From: Rhodanobacter thiooxydans LCS2
GTDB lineage: Bacteria > Pseudomonadota > Gammaproteobacteria > Xanthomonadales > Rhodanobacteraceae
Direction: 5' to 3'
Assembly: GCF_000264375.1 (NCBI RefSeq)
Contig: NZ_AJXW01000043.1
Span: forward strand, 186,001 to 250,000
Length of the DNA: 64,000 bases
The position numbers and the translations under genes are program-made. Shown piece after piece: positions 20,555-27,452 of this stretch. Below the pieces are notes generated by a model. It did no database searches. It worked only from the letters and a program-made list of their open reading frames with translations, and was not told the DNA's origin. Position 1 is the stretch's first letter; each line of letters begins with the position of its first letter.

Positions 20555-20914
20555 TCAATCGCCCTTGTCGAACACTTTCTTGGTGGCGCCCTTGGTGGCT
20601 TCCCAGCCTTCCTTCGCGCCGTGACCGATGGCGATGCCGGCGTCCCTGGCGCCATGGCCGACGGCGAGGCCCGCCTTCTTCGCGCCGTGGCCGATACCGG
20701 TGCCGGCTTCCTTGGCGCCGTGGCCGACCTTTTTGGCGACGCGCTTGGTGGCATGGCCCACGTCGCGGGCGCCGTTGGCGACGCCGTGGCCCACGTCCTT
20801 CGCATCCTGCTTGATGCCCTGCCCGGTGCCGCCTTGCGTCGACTGCGCAGCCACGCCGAAGACCGCCAGTGCGGCGCAGGCGAACAGGACGGTGCCAATC
20901 TTCTTGCTGTTCAT
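20555..20914 (-). CDS. Secreted repeat protein with GHGAK-type units
   Basis: A 119-residue protein with a signal peptide (MNSKKIGTVLFACAALAVFG, cleavage after AA). The mature part is built almost entirely of imperfect 11-residue units such as VGHGAKEAGTG and IGHGAKKAGLA. The regular small/basic/hydrophobic spacing would form a long amphipathic helix, as in LEA and apolipoprotein-like proteins. The ATG at 20914 follows GAGGTG; another in-frame start lies three codons upstream. I do not recognise a named family; periplasmic membrane or stress protection is a guess. Confidence 0.7.
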   Translation of the reverse strand: MNSKKIGTVLFACAALAVFGVAAQSTQGGTGQGIKQDAKDVGHGVANGARDVGHATKRVAKKVGHGAKEAGTGIGHGAKKAGLAVGHGARDAGIAIGHGAKEGWEATKGATKKVFDKGD

Positions 20915-20941
20915 GCGGGTCACCTCGTCAGTGATCGGAAC

Positions 20942-22067
20942 TTATGCGTCGATGCGCTTGGCGCCGGCCCCGAGGCCGGATTTCAGGCTCGCCTCGATGA
21001 ACTCGTCGAGGTCGCCGTCGAGCACTTTCTGGGTGTCGGAACGCTCGATGCCGGTGCGCAGGTCCTTGATGCGGCTCTGGTCCAGCACGTAGTTGCGGAT
21101 CTGGCTGCCCCAGCCGATGTCGGACTTGGTGGCTTCCAGCGCATCCCTCTCGGCGTTGCGCTTCTGCACTTCCAGTTCATACAGCTTGGCGGCCAGCATC
21201 TTCATCGCGCGGTCGCGGTTCGCATGCTGGCTGCGCTCGGTCTGGCACGCCACCACCGTATTGGTGGGCACGTGGGTGATGCGCACCGCCGACTCGGTCT
21301 TGTTGACGTGCTGCCCGCCGGCACCCGACGAACGGTACACGTCGGTCTTCAGGTCGGCGGGATTGATGTCGATCTCGATGCTGTCGTCCACTTCCGGCGA
21401 GACGAACACCGAGGTGAAACTGGTGTGCCGGCGGTTGTCGGAGTCGAACGGGCTCTTGCGCACGAGGCGGTGCACGCCGATCTCGGTCTTCAGCCAGCCG
21501 TAGGCGTAGTCGCCCTCGACGCGGAACGTGGCGGACTTGATGCCGGCCACCTCACCACCGCTGACTTCCATCAGCTCGACCTTCCAGCCGCGGTGCTCGC
21601 ACCAGCGCAGGTACATGCGCAGCAGCATTTCGGCCCAGTCCTGCGCCTCGGTGCCGCCGGCGCCGGCCTGGATGTCGACGAACGCGTTCATCGCATCCAT
21701 CTTGCCGGAGAACATGCGCTGGAACTCCAGCTTGCCGACCTGCGATTCCAGCTTGGCCAGGTCGTCGGTCACCGATTGCGCGGTCTCGTCGTCGCTGTCG
21801 GCGATGGCCATCTCCAGCAAGTCGCCGGCGTCATTCAGACCGGCGGTCAGCGTGTCGATGCCGTGGACGATGGTGTGCAGGCGGGCGCGCTCGCGACCCA
21901 GCTCCTGCGCGCTGGCCGGGTCGTCCCACACGGTGGGGCTTTCCAGTTCGCGGGTTACCTCTTCCAGACGTTCGCTTTTCGTGGCGTAGTCAAAGATACC
22001 CCCGAAGCGACTCGACACGGCCGCGAAGGTCGGCGATCTGCGCATGGATGGGATTGGTCTCGATCAT
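20942..22067 (-). CDS. prfB: Peptide chain release factor 2 (programmed +1 frameshift)
   Basis: RF2 releases peptides at UGA and UAA. The first 25 codons run from the ATG at 22067 ([20 protein letters not shown], ending LRGYL) to an in-frame TGA at 21992-21990. Skipping one base continues as [12 protein letters not shown] to the stop at 20942, giving a 374-residue protein. The tripeptide anticodon-like SPF ([15 protein letters not shown]) and the catalytic GGQ ([12 protein letters not shown]) are present. The frameshift makes RF2 level depend on RF2 activity, as in E. coli. An ORF caller would place the start wrongly inside the shifted frame. Confidence 0.95.
21990..22004 (-). promoter_or_regulatory. 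prfB programmed +1 frameshift site
   Basis: The transcript reads CGGGGG TAT CTT TGA C: a Shine-Dalgarno-like G-run three bases before the slippery CTT, then the UGA stop with a following C. This is essentially the E. coli prfB signal. The ribosome slips from CTT to TTT and bypasses the UGA when RF2 is scarce. Confidence 0.93.
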
Positions 22068-22133
22068 GGTGGTATCAGCGATGGATGCAAGCTCAATAGA
22101 ATAACAGACGCATTACAACAAGCGTCCCGCTCT

Positions 22134-22202
22134 CGTAGGGCGGGCACTGCCCGCCAGTTCTCTTGGTGTATTGAAGAGCCGGCGGGCAGTGCCCGCCCTA
22201 CG
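22134..22202. repeat. REP-like inverted repeat between prfB and asnB
   Basis: Two 22-bp arms (left 22134-22155, right 22181-22202) are perfect inverted repeats containing GGCGGGCACTGCCCGCC, itself nearly palindromic. A 25-bp spacer separates them. The core resembles the repetitive extragenic palindromes scattered in Xanthomonadales genomes, which usually occur as opposed pairs. It can also act as a transcription barrier between asnB (stop at 22246) and prfB. No T-run follows either arm. Confidence 0.7.
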
Positions 22203-22245
22203 AAGCGGGTGGCACCTGGCCGATCGATCTGCCAGCTAACCAAAT

Positions 22246-23913
22246 TCACGCCAGCGCCTGGGCGTGGACGCCTCTCACTGCCCGCCCGGACGGATCGGCT
22301 GCGTTCGCGAAGGCCGGGTCCCATGCCAATGCCGCCGGCGAGGAACAGGCGATCGACTTGCCGCCGGGGACGGTGGCCGCGCAGGCTTCGCCGGGGAAAT
22401 GCCGCTCGAAAATGCGCCGGTAGAAGTACGCCTCCTTGGTCGCCGGCGTGTTGAACGGGTACCGCGCCGCGGCCGCGGCGAATTCGCGGTCGCTGACCGC
22501 CTGCTCCGCATGCGCCTTCAACCCGTCGATCCAGCCGTAGCCCACGCCGTCGCTGAACTGCTCCTTCTGCCGCCACAGGATTTCCTTCGGCAAGGCGCCG
22601 TCGAACGCCTCGCGCAACACGTGCTTCTCGATCTTGCCGTTGCCGGCCATCTTGCGCGCGGCATCCAGCCCCATCGCCACGTCGATGAATTCCAGGTCCA
22701 GGAACGGCACCCGCGCCTCCACACCCCAGGCCATCATCGCCTTGTTCGCGCGCAGGCAGTCGTAACTGTGCAGCGCGTCGAGCTTGCGCACGGTTTCCTC
22801 GTGGAAGGCCTCGGCCGAAGGCGCCTTGTGGAAGTACAGGTAGCCGCCGAAGATCTCGTCCGAGCCCTCGCCCGACAACACCATCTTCACCCCCATCGCC
22901 TTGATCCGCCGCGCCAGCAGGTACATCGGCGTGGCGGCGCGGATGGTGGTGACGTCGTAGGTCTCGATGTGGCGGATCACTTCCGGCAGCGCGTCCAGCC
23001 CTTCCCAGAAGGTGTAGACGAAACCGTGGTGCACGGTGCCCAGCGCGTCGGCGGCGACCTGCGCCGCGGCCAGGTCGGGCGAGCCGTCCAGCCCGATCGC
23101 GAACGAGTGCAGGCGCGGCCACCAGGCCTCGCTGCGGTCGTTGTCCTCGATGCGCTCGCGCGCGAATTTCGCGGCACAGGCGGCAACCAGCGAGGAATCC
23201 AGCCCGCCGGACAGCAGCACGCCGTACGGCACGTCGGTCATCAACTGGCGGTGCACGGCCTGCTCGAATGCCTTGCGCAAGGCCGATGCGGCGACAGCGT
23301 GGCCGCGCGTGACGGCATAATCGCGCCACGGCTTCACGTAGTAGCGCTGCAGCTCGCCGCTGGCGCTGTCGTAGACATGGCCCGGCGGGAACGGCGCCAC
23401 GTCGGCGCACAGGCCGACCAGCGCCTTCATCTCCGAGGCCACGCACAGGCGGCCCTGCGCGTCGTGGCCCCAGTACAGCGGGCACACGCCGATCGGGTCG
23501 CGCGCGACCAGGTAGCGCTGCGCTGCGCCGTCCCACAGCGCGAACGCGAAGATGCCGTTGAGCCTGCCGACGAAGTCGCTGCCGTGCTCGCGGTACAGCG
23601 CGTTGATCACCTCGCAGTCCGAGCCGGTGGTGAAGTCATACGTGCTGGCGCTGCGCAGTTCGCGGTGGTTGTAGATCTCGCCGTTCACCGCCAGCGCCAG
23701 CGCGCCGTCGCGCGAGCGCAGCGGCTGCGCGCCGCTGGCCGGGTCGACGATGGCCAGGCGCTCATGCACCAGGATCACCCCGGCGTCGACGAACACCCCG
23801 CTCCAGTCCGGTCCGCGATGGCGCTGGCGCTGCGACAGCTCCAGCGCCTGCCGGCGCAGCGCCGCCAGGTCGTCGCCCGGCTGCAGGTCGAACATTCCGA
23901 AAATCGAGCACAT
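22246..23913 (-). CDS. asnB: Asparagine synthetase B, glutamine-hydrolysing
   Basis: A 555-residue AsnB that makes asparagine from aspartate, ATP and glutamine. After Met, Cys2 (MCSIFGMFD) is the glutaminase nucleophile. The N-terminal amidotransferase has RGPDWSG and AVNGEIYNH. The C-terminal synthetase has the PP-loop LLSGGLDSSL. The ATG at 23913 is fixed by Cys2; a GAGGA box lies about 9 nt upstream. Upstream on the same strand lie a repeat tract, a terminator and an Asn-codon-rich short ORF, which together look like an attenuation leader. The 3' end faces a REP-like repeat. Confidence 0.97.
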   Translation of the reverse strand: MCSIFGMFDLQPGDDLAALRRQALELSQRQRHRGPDWSGVFVDAGVILVHERLAIVDPASGAQPLRSRDGALALAVNGEIYNHRELRSASTYDFTTGSDCEVINALYREHGSDFVGRLNGIFAFALWDGAAQRYLVARDPIGVCPLYWGHDAQGRLCVASEMKALVGLCADVAPFPPGHVYDSASGELQRYYVKPWRDYAVTRGHAVAASALRKAFEQAVHRQLMTDVPYGVLLSGGLDSSLVAACAAKFARERIEDNDRSEAWWPRLHSFAIGLDGSPDLAAAQVAADALGTVHHGFVYTFWEGLDALPEVIRHIETYDVTTIRAATPMYLLARRIKAMGVKMVLSGEGSDEIFGGYLYFHKAPSAEAFHEETVRKLDALHSYDCLRANKAMMAWGVEARVPFLDLEFIDVAMGLDAARKMAGNGKIEKHVLREAFDGALPKEILWRQKEQFSDGVGYGWIDGLKAHAEQAVSDREFAAAAARYPFNTPATKEAYFYRRIFERHFPGEACAATVPGGKSIACSSPAALAWDPAFANAADPSGRAVRGVHAQALA

Positions 23914-23962
23914 GGTGGGTTTTCCTCGGTTGCTGGTGGTGAATGCCGCTTTTATGAAGAGT

Positions 23963-24130
23963 CGGCCATGGATGGCCGGGTTTGCTCTTGCGCGGATGGA
24001 ACCGCGCATAAAGTTGAAACATCGGCCATGGATGGCCGGGTGTTGCTCTTGCGCGGATGGAACCGCGCATAAAGTTGAAACATCGGCCATGAATGGCCGG
24101 GTTGCTCTTGCGCGGATGGAATCGCGCACG
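23963..24130. repeat. Three tandem ~60-bp repeats in the asnB leader region
   Basis: Units start at 23963, 24023 and 24084; the first two are 60 and 61 bp and the third is cut at about 24130. Each begins with the palindrome CGGCCATGGATGGCCG (one mismatch in the third) and contains GCGCGG-ATGGAA-CCGCGC, which can form a hairpin, followed by an AT-richer stretch ending AAACAT. There are no unique spacers, so this is not a CRISPR array. The tract lies between a terminator and the asnB start. Confidence 0.85.
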
Positions 24131-24137
24131 CCAAAAC

Positions 24138-24168
24138 GACCAAGGCCCGCACTGGGCGGGCCTTGGTC
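24138..24168 (-). terminator. Terminator hairpin, proposed asnB attenuator
   Basis: Perfect 13-bp arms GACCAAGGCCCGC and GCGGGCCTTGGTC enclose a 5-nt loop. On the minus strand GTTTTGG follows, a short T-run. It starts 26 nt after the stop codon of the Asn-rich ORF and 225 nt before asnB. The same-strand segment GGCGGGCC at 24210-24203, within the last codons of that ORF, is exactly complementary to the GGCCCGCC at 24162-24155 in the 5' arm, so an alternative antiterminator can form. Confidence 0.7.
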
Positions 24169-24193
24169 GCGTGTCTGGTAATGGTTCTTGCAG

Positions 24194-24316
24194 CTACGCG
24201 CGGGCCCGCCAACGGTTGGCGTTATTGTTCGCGCGATTATTGTTGTTGCCGGCCGGCACGAAGCCCCGCGCGGAAGGCGCGGCGAGGTTCAGGCAGCTGG
24301 CGGTGACGGGATGCAT
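24194..24316 (-). CDS. Asn-rich leader peptide, proposed asnB attenuation leader
   Basis: A 40-codon ORF from the ATG at 24314-24316. Its C-terminal part contains eight Asn codons in eleven (four, then three, then one: NNNNRANNNAN), using both AAC and AAT, and ends RWRARA. The frame stays open upstream to 24385, overlapping the preceding gene by 8 nt. A GTG near the start of the Asn run would give a 21-residue peptide. The ribosome-binding site is weak for all starts. Leader peptides of his and trp operons have the same design: a run of codons for the end product, a stop, then a terminator. Here the downstream gene is asparagine synthetase. The role is inferred. Confidence 0.6.
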   Translation of the reverse strand: MHPVTASCLNLAAPSARGFVPAGNNNNRANNNANRWRARA

Positions 24317-24377
24317 GGGCCAACTTGAGCAGATCGCTCCGGCCTTGGCAAGTGCCGCGAACACCCCGACGGGTGCC

Positions 24378-24752
24378 TCAGCCATCGCCCGGAGCCGTGA
24401 TCCAGCGGGTGGCTTCCTCGATCTCCGCGCCGTGGAACAGGCGGAACTGGGCCGGAATGACGAAGCCGAATGCCATCGCGGTGGCGCGCAGCCAGACTAC
24501 GTCGGTGACCAGGGCCACGCGGTCCCAGCCGCTGAAATGGCGCACGCCCAGCTTGGCGTCGTCCCACATGGCGCCCGGGTCGAAGCCGGTGAAGTCGTCG
24601 GCGGTGACGTACAGCAGGCGCAGCTTGCGGTTCAGCGCGAACGCGGCCTCGACGTCCGGCACGATGATGTTCTCGTAATCCTGCGCCGTCACCTGGCCGT
24701 GGGCGCGGAAGCCCAGCGTACCGGGCGGCAGTCCTTCGATCAGTGCGATCAC
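24378..24752 (-). CDS. SpoIIAA-like STAS/AAS-fold protein
   Basis: A 124-residue protein of the SpoIIAA-like family (PF11964 type). The conserved IEGLPPGTLGFRAHGQVTAQ start, LLYVTADDFTGFDPGAMWDDAK and the central GWDRVALVTD with WLRATAMAFG are family signatures. The domain resembles an anti-sigma-factor antagonist fold and may bind lipid. The function is unproven. It lies upstream of the asnB leader on the same strand; whether they share a promoter is unclear. Confidence 0.85.
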   Translation of the reverse strand: MIALIEGLPPGTLGFRAHGQVTAQDYENIIVPDVEAAFALNRKLRLLYVTADDFTGFDPGAMWDDAKLGVRHFSGWDRVALVTDVVWLRATAMAFGFVIPAQFRLFHGAEIEEATRWITAPGDG

Positions 24753-24819
24753 GGGCGTTCTCCATGAGCGGGGCGAACGCCAGTCTGGAACGGGCTGCGT
24801 GAAAAACGCGCAAGCGGCA

Positions 24820-26526
24820 TCAGGCCGGTTCGATATGCCGCAGCAGCAGCCGTGGCGTCTCGCGCCCCTGCCAGTCGTTGATGGTCAGCTCGTAGGCCGC
24901 GCGCAGCCGCGACGGTGGCGGCTGGCCGTGGTAGGCGTTGAACATCACCGCGTCGTGCACGGCACCGTCGCGCGGATCGCACAGTTGCAGGCGCAGGTGG
25001 CTCTCGCCCATCGGCTTCCAGCCGGCGCACTCGAACAGGTTGTCGAACAGTGGTTCGGGGAAGGCCTGGCCCCATGGCCCGGCTTCACGCAGTTGCCGGG
25101 CCAAGGCCAGCGTGGCGGCGCCGGGCGGCAGCTCGCCGTCGGTGTACAGCACCGCCTGCAGGCGCTCGGGTTCGATCAGCTCGCGCGCGACCGCGTCGAA
25201 CGCGGCGGCGAAACGCGGGTAGTCGGCGGTTCTCAGGCTCAGCCCGGCAGCCATTGCATGACCGCCGAAGCGTTCGATCAGGCCGGGCTGGCGCGCGTCG
25301 ACCGCGGCCAGCGCGTCACGGATGTGGAAGCCCGGAATGGAACGGCAGGAACCACGGAGGTTTTCGGTGTCGTCTTCGCTGGCTGGGGCGAAGGCGATCA
25401 CCGGACGGTGCAGCCGCTCCTTCAGTTTCGAAGCGACCAGCCCGACCACGCCCGCGTGCCACGACGGTTCGTACAACGCCACGCCGACTGCGTCGACATG
25501 TCCCAGGCCGGCGACCATCACCTCGGCCTCGGCCACCATCGAGGCCTGCAGCTCGCGCCGCTCGCGGTTGATCGCATCGAGCTGCCCGGCAAGGTGGCGC
25601 GCCTGCGCCACGTCGTCGGTGAGCAGGCATTCCACGCCCAGGCGCATGTCTTCCAGCCGCCCGGCGGCGTTCAGGCGCGGCCCGATGGAAAAACCGAGGT
25701 CGCTGGCGCACAGCGTGGCCACGCTGCGCCTGCCGGCCTCGACCAGCGCGGCGATGCCGGCGCAGGCGCGGCCGCTGCGCATGCGCTGCAGGCCGGCCTC
25801 GACCAGCACGCGGTTGTTGAAATCCAGCGGCACCAGGTCGGCCACCGTACCCAGCGCGACCAGGTCGAGCAGCGACGACAGGTCGGGTTTTGCCGCGCCG
25901 AACGCGCCCTGCTCGCGCAACTTCGCGCGCAGGGCCAGCAGCAGGTAGAACATCACCCCTACGCCCGCCAGCATCTTGCTGGGAAACGGGTCGCCGGGGA
26001 GATTCGGATTGACCATCGCGTCGCAGGCCGGCAATTGCCCGCCGGGCAGGTGGTGATCGGTAACGATGACCTTGATGCCGCGCGCCTTCGCCGCGGCGAC
26101 GCCGGCCACGCTGGCCACGCCGTTGTCGACGGTGACGATCAACTGCGGCGCCGGCTGCATCGAGGCCACGAACGCCGCGCTCAGGCCGTAGCCGTGCACG
26201 AAGCGGTTGGGGATGGCGTAATCCACCCGCCGCGCGCCGAGCAGGCGCAGGCCGCGCACGGCCACCGCGGTGCCGGTGGCGCCGTCGCAATCGTAGTCGC
26301 CGGCCACCAGGATGGACCAGTCGTCGCGGATCGCCTCGGCCAGCAGGTCGACCGCCTGCGCCATGCCGCCGAGCAGTTGCGGCGACAGCATCCGTGCCAG
26401 CCGGTGCTCGGCCTGGCCGGGTTCCAGCACGCCCCGCGCGGCGTAGATCCACTGCAGCACCGGGTGCACCGCGTCCGGCCAGCCGTGCGGCGCCCCCCTG
26501 CTTTCGCGCCGACGCAGCTGCAGCAC
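24820..26526 (-). CDS. recJ: Single-stranded-DNA-specific exonuclease RecJ
   Basis: A 568-residue RecJ (E. coli 577), a 5'-3' exonuclease used in mismatch, base-excision and recombinational repair. The DHH phosphoesterase motifs are visible: AGDYDCDGATGTAVAV, VTDHHLPGG and a C-terminal DHHA1 domain with FGGHAMAAGLSL. The GTG at 26526 starts 2 bp after the upstream stop with an AGGG-rich box before it; the frame continues about 110 codons further but only as an Arg/Ala-rich shadow of the preceding gene. It is coupled to the upstream hypothetical gene. Confidence 0.93.
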   Translation of the reverse strand: MLQLRRRESRGAPHGWPDAVHPVLQWIYAARGVLEPGQAEHRLARMLSPQLLGGMAQAVDLLAEAIRDDWSILVAGDYDCDGATGTAVAVRGLRLLGARRVDYAIPNRFVHGYGLSAAFVASMQPAPQLIVTVDNGVASVAGVAAAKARGIKVIVTDHHLPGGQLPACDAMVNPNLPGDPFPSKMLAGVGVMFYLLLALRAKLREQGAFGAAKPDLSSLLDLVALGTVADLVPLDFNNRVLVEAGLQRMRSGRACAGIAALVEAGRRSVATLCASDLGFSIGPRLNAAGRLEDMRLGVECLLTDDVAQARHLAGQLDAINRERRELQASMVAEAEVMVAGLGHVDAVGVALYEPSWHAGVVGLVASKLKERLHRPVIAFAPASEDDTENLRGSCRSIPGFHIRDALAAVDARQPGLIERFGGHAMAAGLSLRTADYPRFAAAFDAVARELIEPERLQAVLYTDGELPPGAATLALARQLREAGPWGQAFPEPLFDNLFECAGWKPMGESHLRLQLCDPRDGAVHDAVMFNAYHGQPPPSRLRAAYELTINDWQGRETPRLLLRHIEPA

Positions 26527-26528
26527 GC

Positions 26529-27449
26529 TCAACGCCCTGCCCCGCGCCAGAAGCGCCAGCGATGACCGGGCTTGTGCAGCCAGCGTTCGCCGCTGGCGAA
26601 ATGCAGCACGACGGCGCGGCGTTCGAGCAACGGCTGCAGCAGCGGCCACCAGCGCGAGGCCAGTTCGTGCGCCGGCAGGTCCTGCAGGTCGATCAGCCAG
26701 CCGGCTTCGCCGGTGGCGATGGCCTCGGTTGTACGCAGCTGCTGCGCGATGCCGGCACGCGCGGCCAGCGCACGCAGCAGCAGGTCGTCGCTGACCACGC
26801 CGGCCAGTTCGCTGGCCACCGGCGGAGGCAGGCATCCGCCGCCCCACAGCCACAGGCTGTTGACCGGCGACTGCCCACGCGCCTGTCGTTGCGCATTGAG
26901 CGGATGCTGGTGCAGCAGCACCTGGATGTCGTTGAGCAGCACACGCCAGCGGCGCCCTTGCGCGCCCTGCGGCAGATGCTGCGCCAGGTCCTCGCCCAGC
27001 GCCTGCTCCGGCGCGGCAAACTCCGGCAGCGGCGTAGCGGCCGACAGGCGCAGGTGCCAGTGGTCCGGCGTGGAAATCTCCAGCTGCATGCCGGCCTCGT
27101 CGAATACCGGCCGCAGCGGTTCGGCCAGCGCCTGCGCCTCGTCCATGCCCAGCTCCATCCGGCCGCAGGCGAGCAGGCGCACGCCATTCATGTCCGGCTG
27201 CACCCAGGCCGGGTCGGCCGACAGCCAGCTGTCGTCGCCTGCATCGCCGGCAAGGAATTGGCGGGTGATCGCCGCGGCGGGCACGAGCGCGTCGATGCCC
27301 CGGAAGTGCTCACCCAATCCGCCCAGGTAGCCGACGCCGCCGTCCGGCAGGCGGTCGGCGCGGGGCAGCCATGGACGTAGTGGATGGTCAGGCTCGACGT
27401 GCGCGAGGGCGGGCAGCCACAATTGCAGCGATCGCTCCGGCTTGGACAT
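26529..27449 (-). CDS. Conserved hypothetical protein upstream of recJ
   Basis: A 306-residue protein without clear motifs. The N-terminus (MSKPERSLQLWLPALAHVEP) and the Trp-rich WLWGGGCLPP region look like the COG4255-type proteins of Xanthomonadales and beta-proteobacteria, some loosely annotated as phosphoglycerate mutase-related. I do not see the metal-binding residues needed to support that enzyme assignment. It begins 3 bp after the ABC-F gene stop and runs into recJ with a 2-bp gap, so it is part of a three-gene transcript. Confidence 0.8.
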   Translation of the reverse strand: MSKPERSLQLWLPALAHVEPDHPLRPWLPRADRLPDGGVGYLGGLGEHFRGIDALVPAAAITRQFLAGDAGDDSWLSADPAWVQPDMNGVRLLACGRMELGMDEAQALAEPLRPVFDEAGMQLEISTPDHWHLRLSAATPLPEFAAPEQALGEDLAQHLPQGAQGRRWRVLLNDIQVLLHQHPLNAQRQARGQSPVNSLWLWGGGCLPPPVASELAGVVSDDLLLRALAARAGIAQQLRTTEAIATGEAGWLIDLQDLPAHELASRWWPLLQPLLERRAVVLHFASGERWLHKPGHRWRFWRGAGR

Positions 27450-27452
27450 GGC

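Noticed and set aside
22264-24072. 602-residue plus-strand open frame opposite asnB
   Set aside because: It mirrors asnB on the other strand, is Arg/His-rich with no family motif, and arises from high GC third positions.
23963-24130. CRISPR-like array
   Set aside because: Only three units, directly abutting with no unique spacers; no cas genes. It is a tandem repeat.
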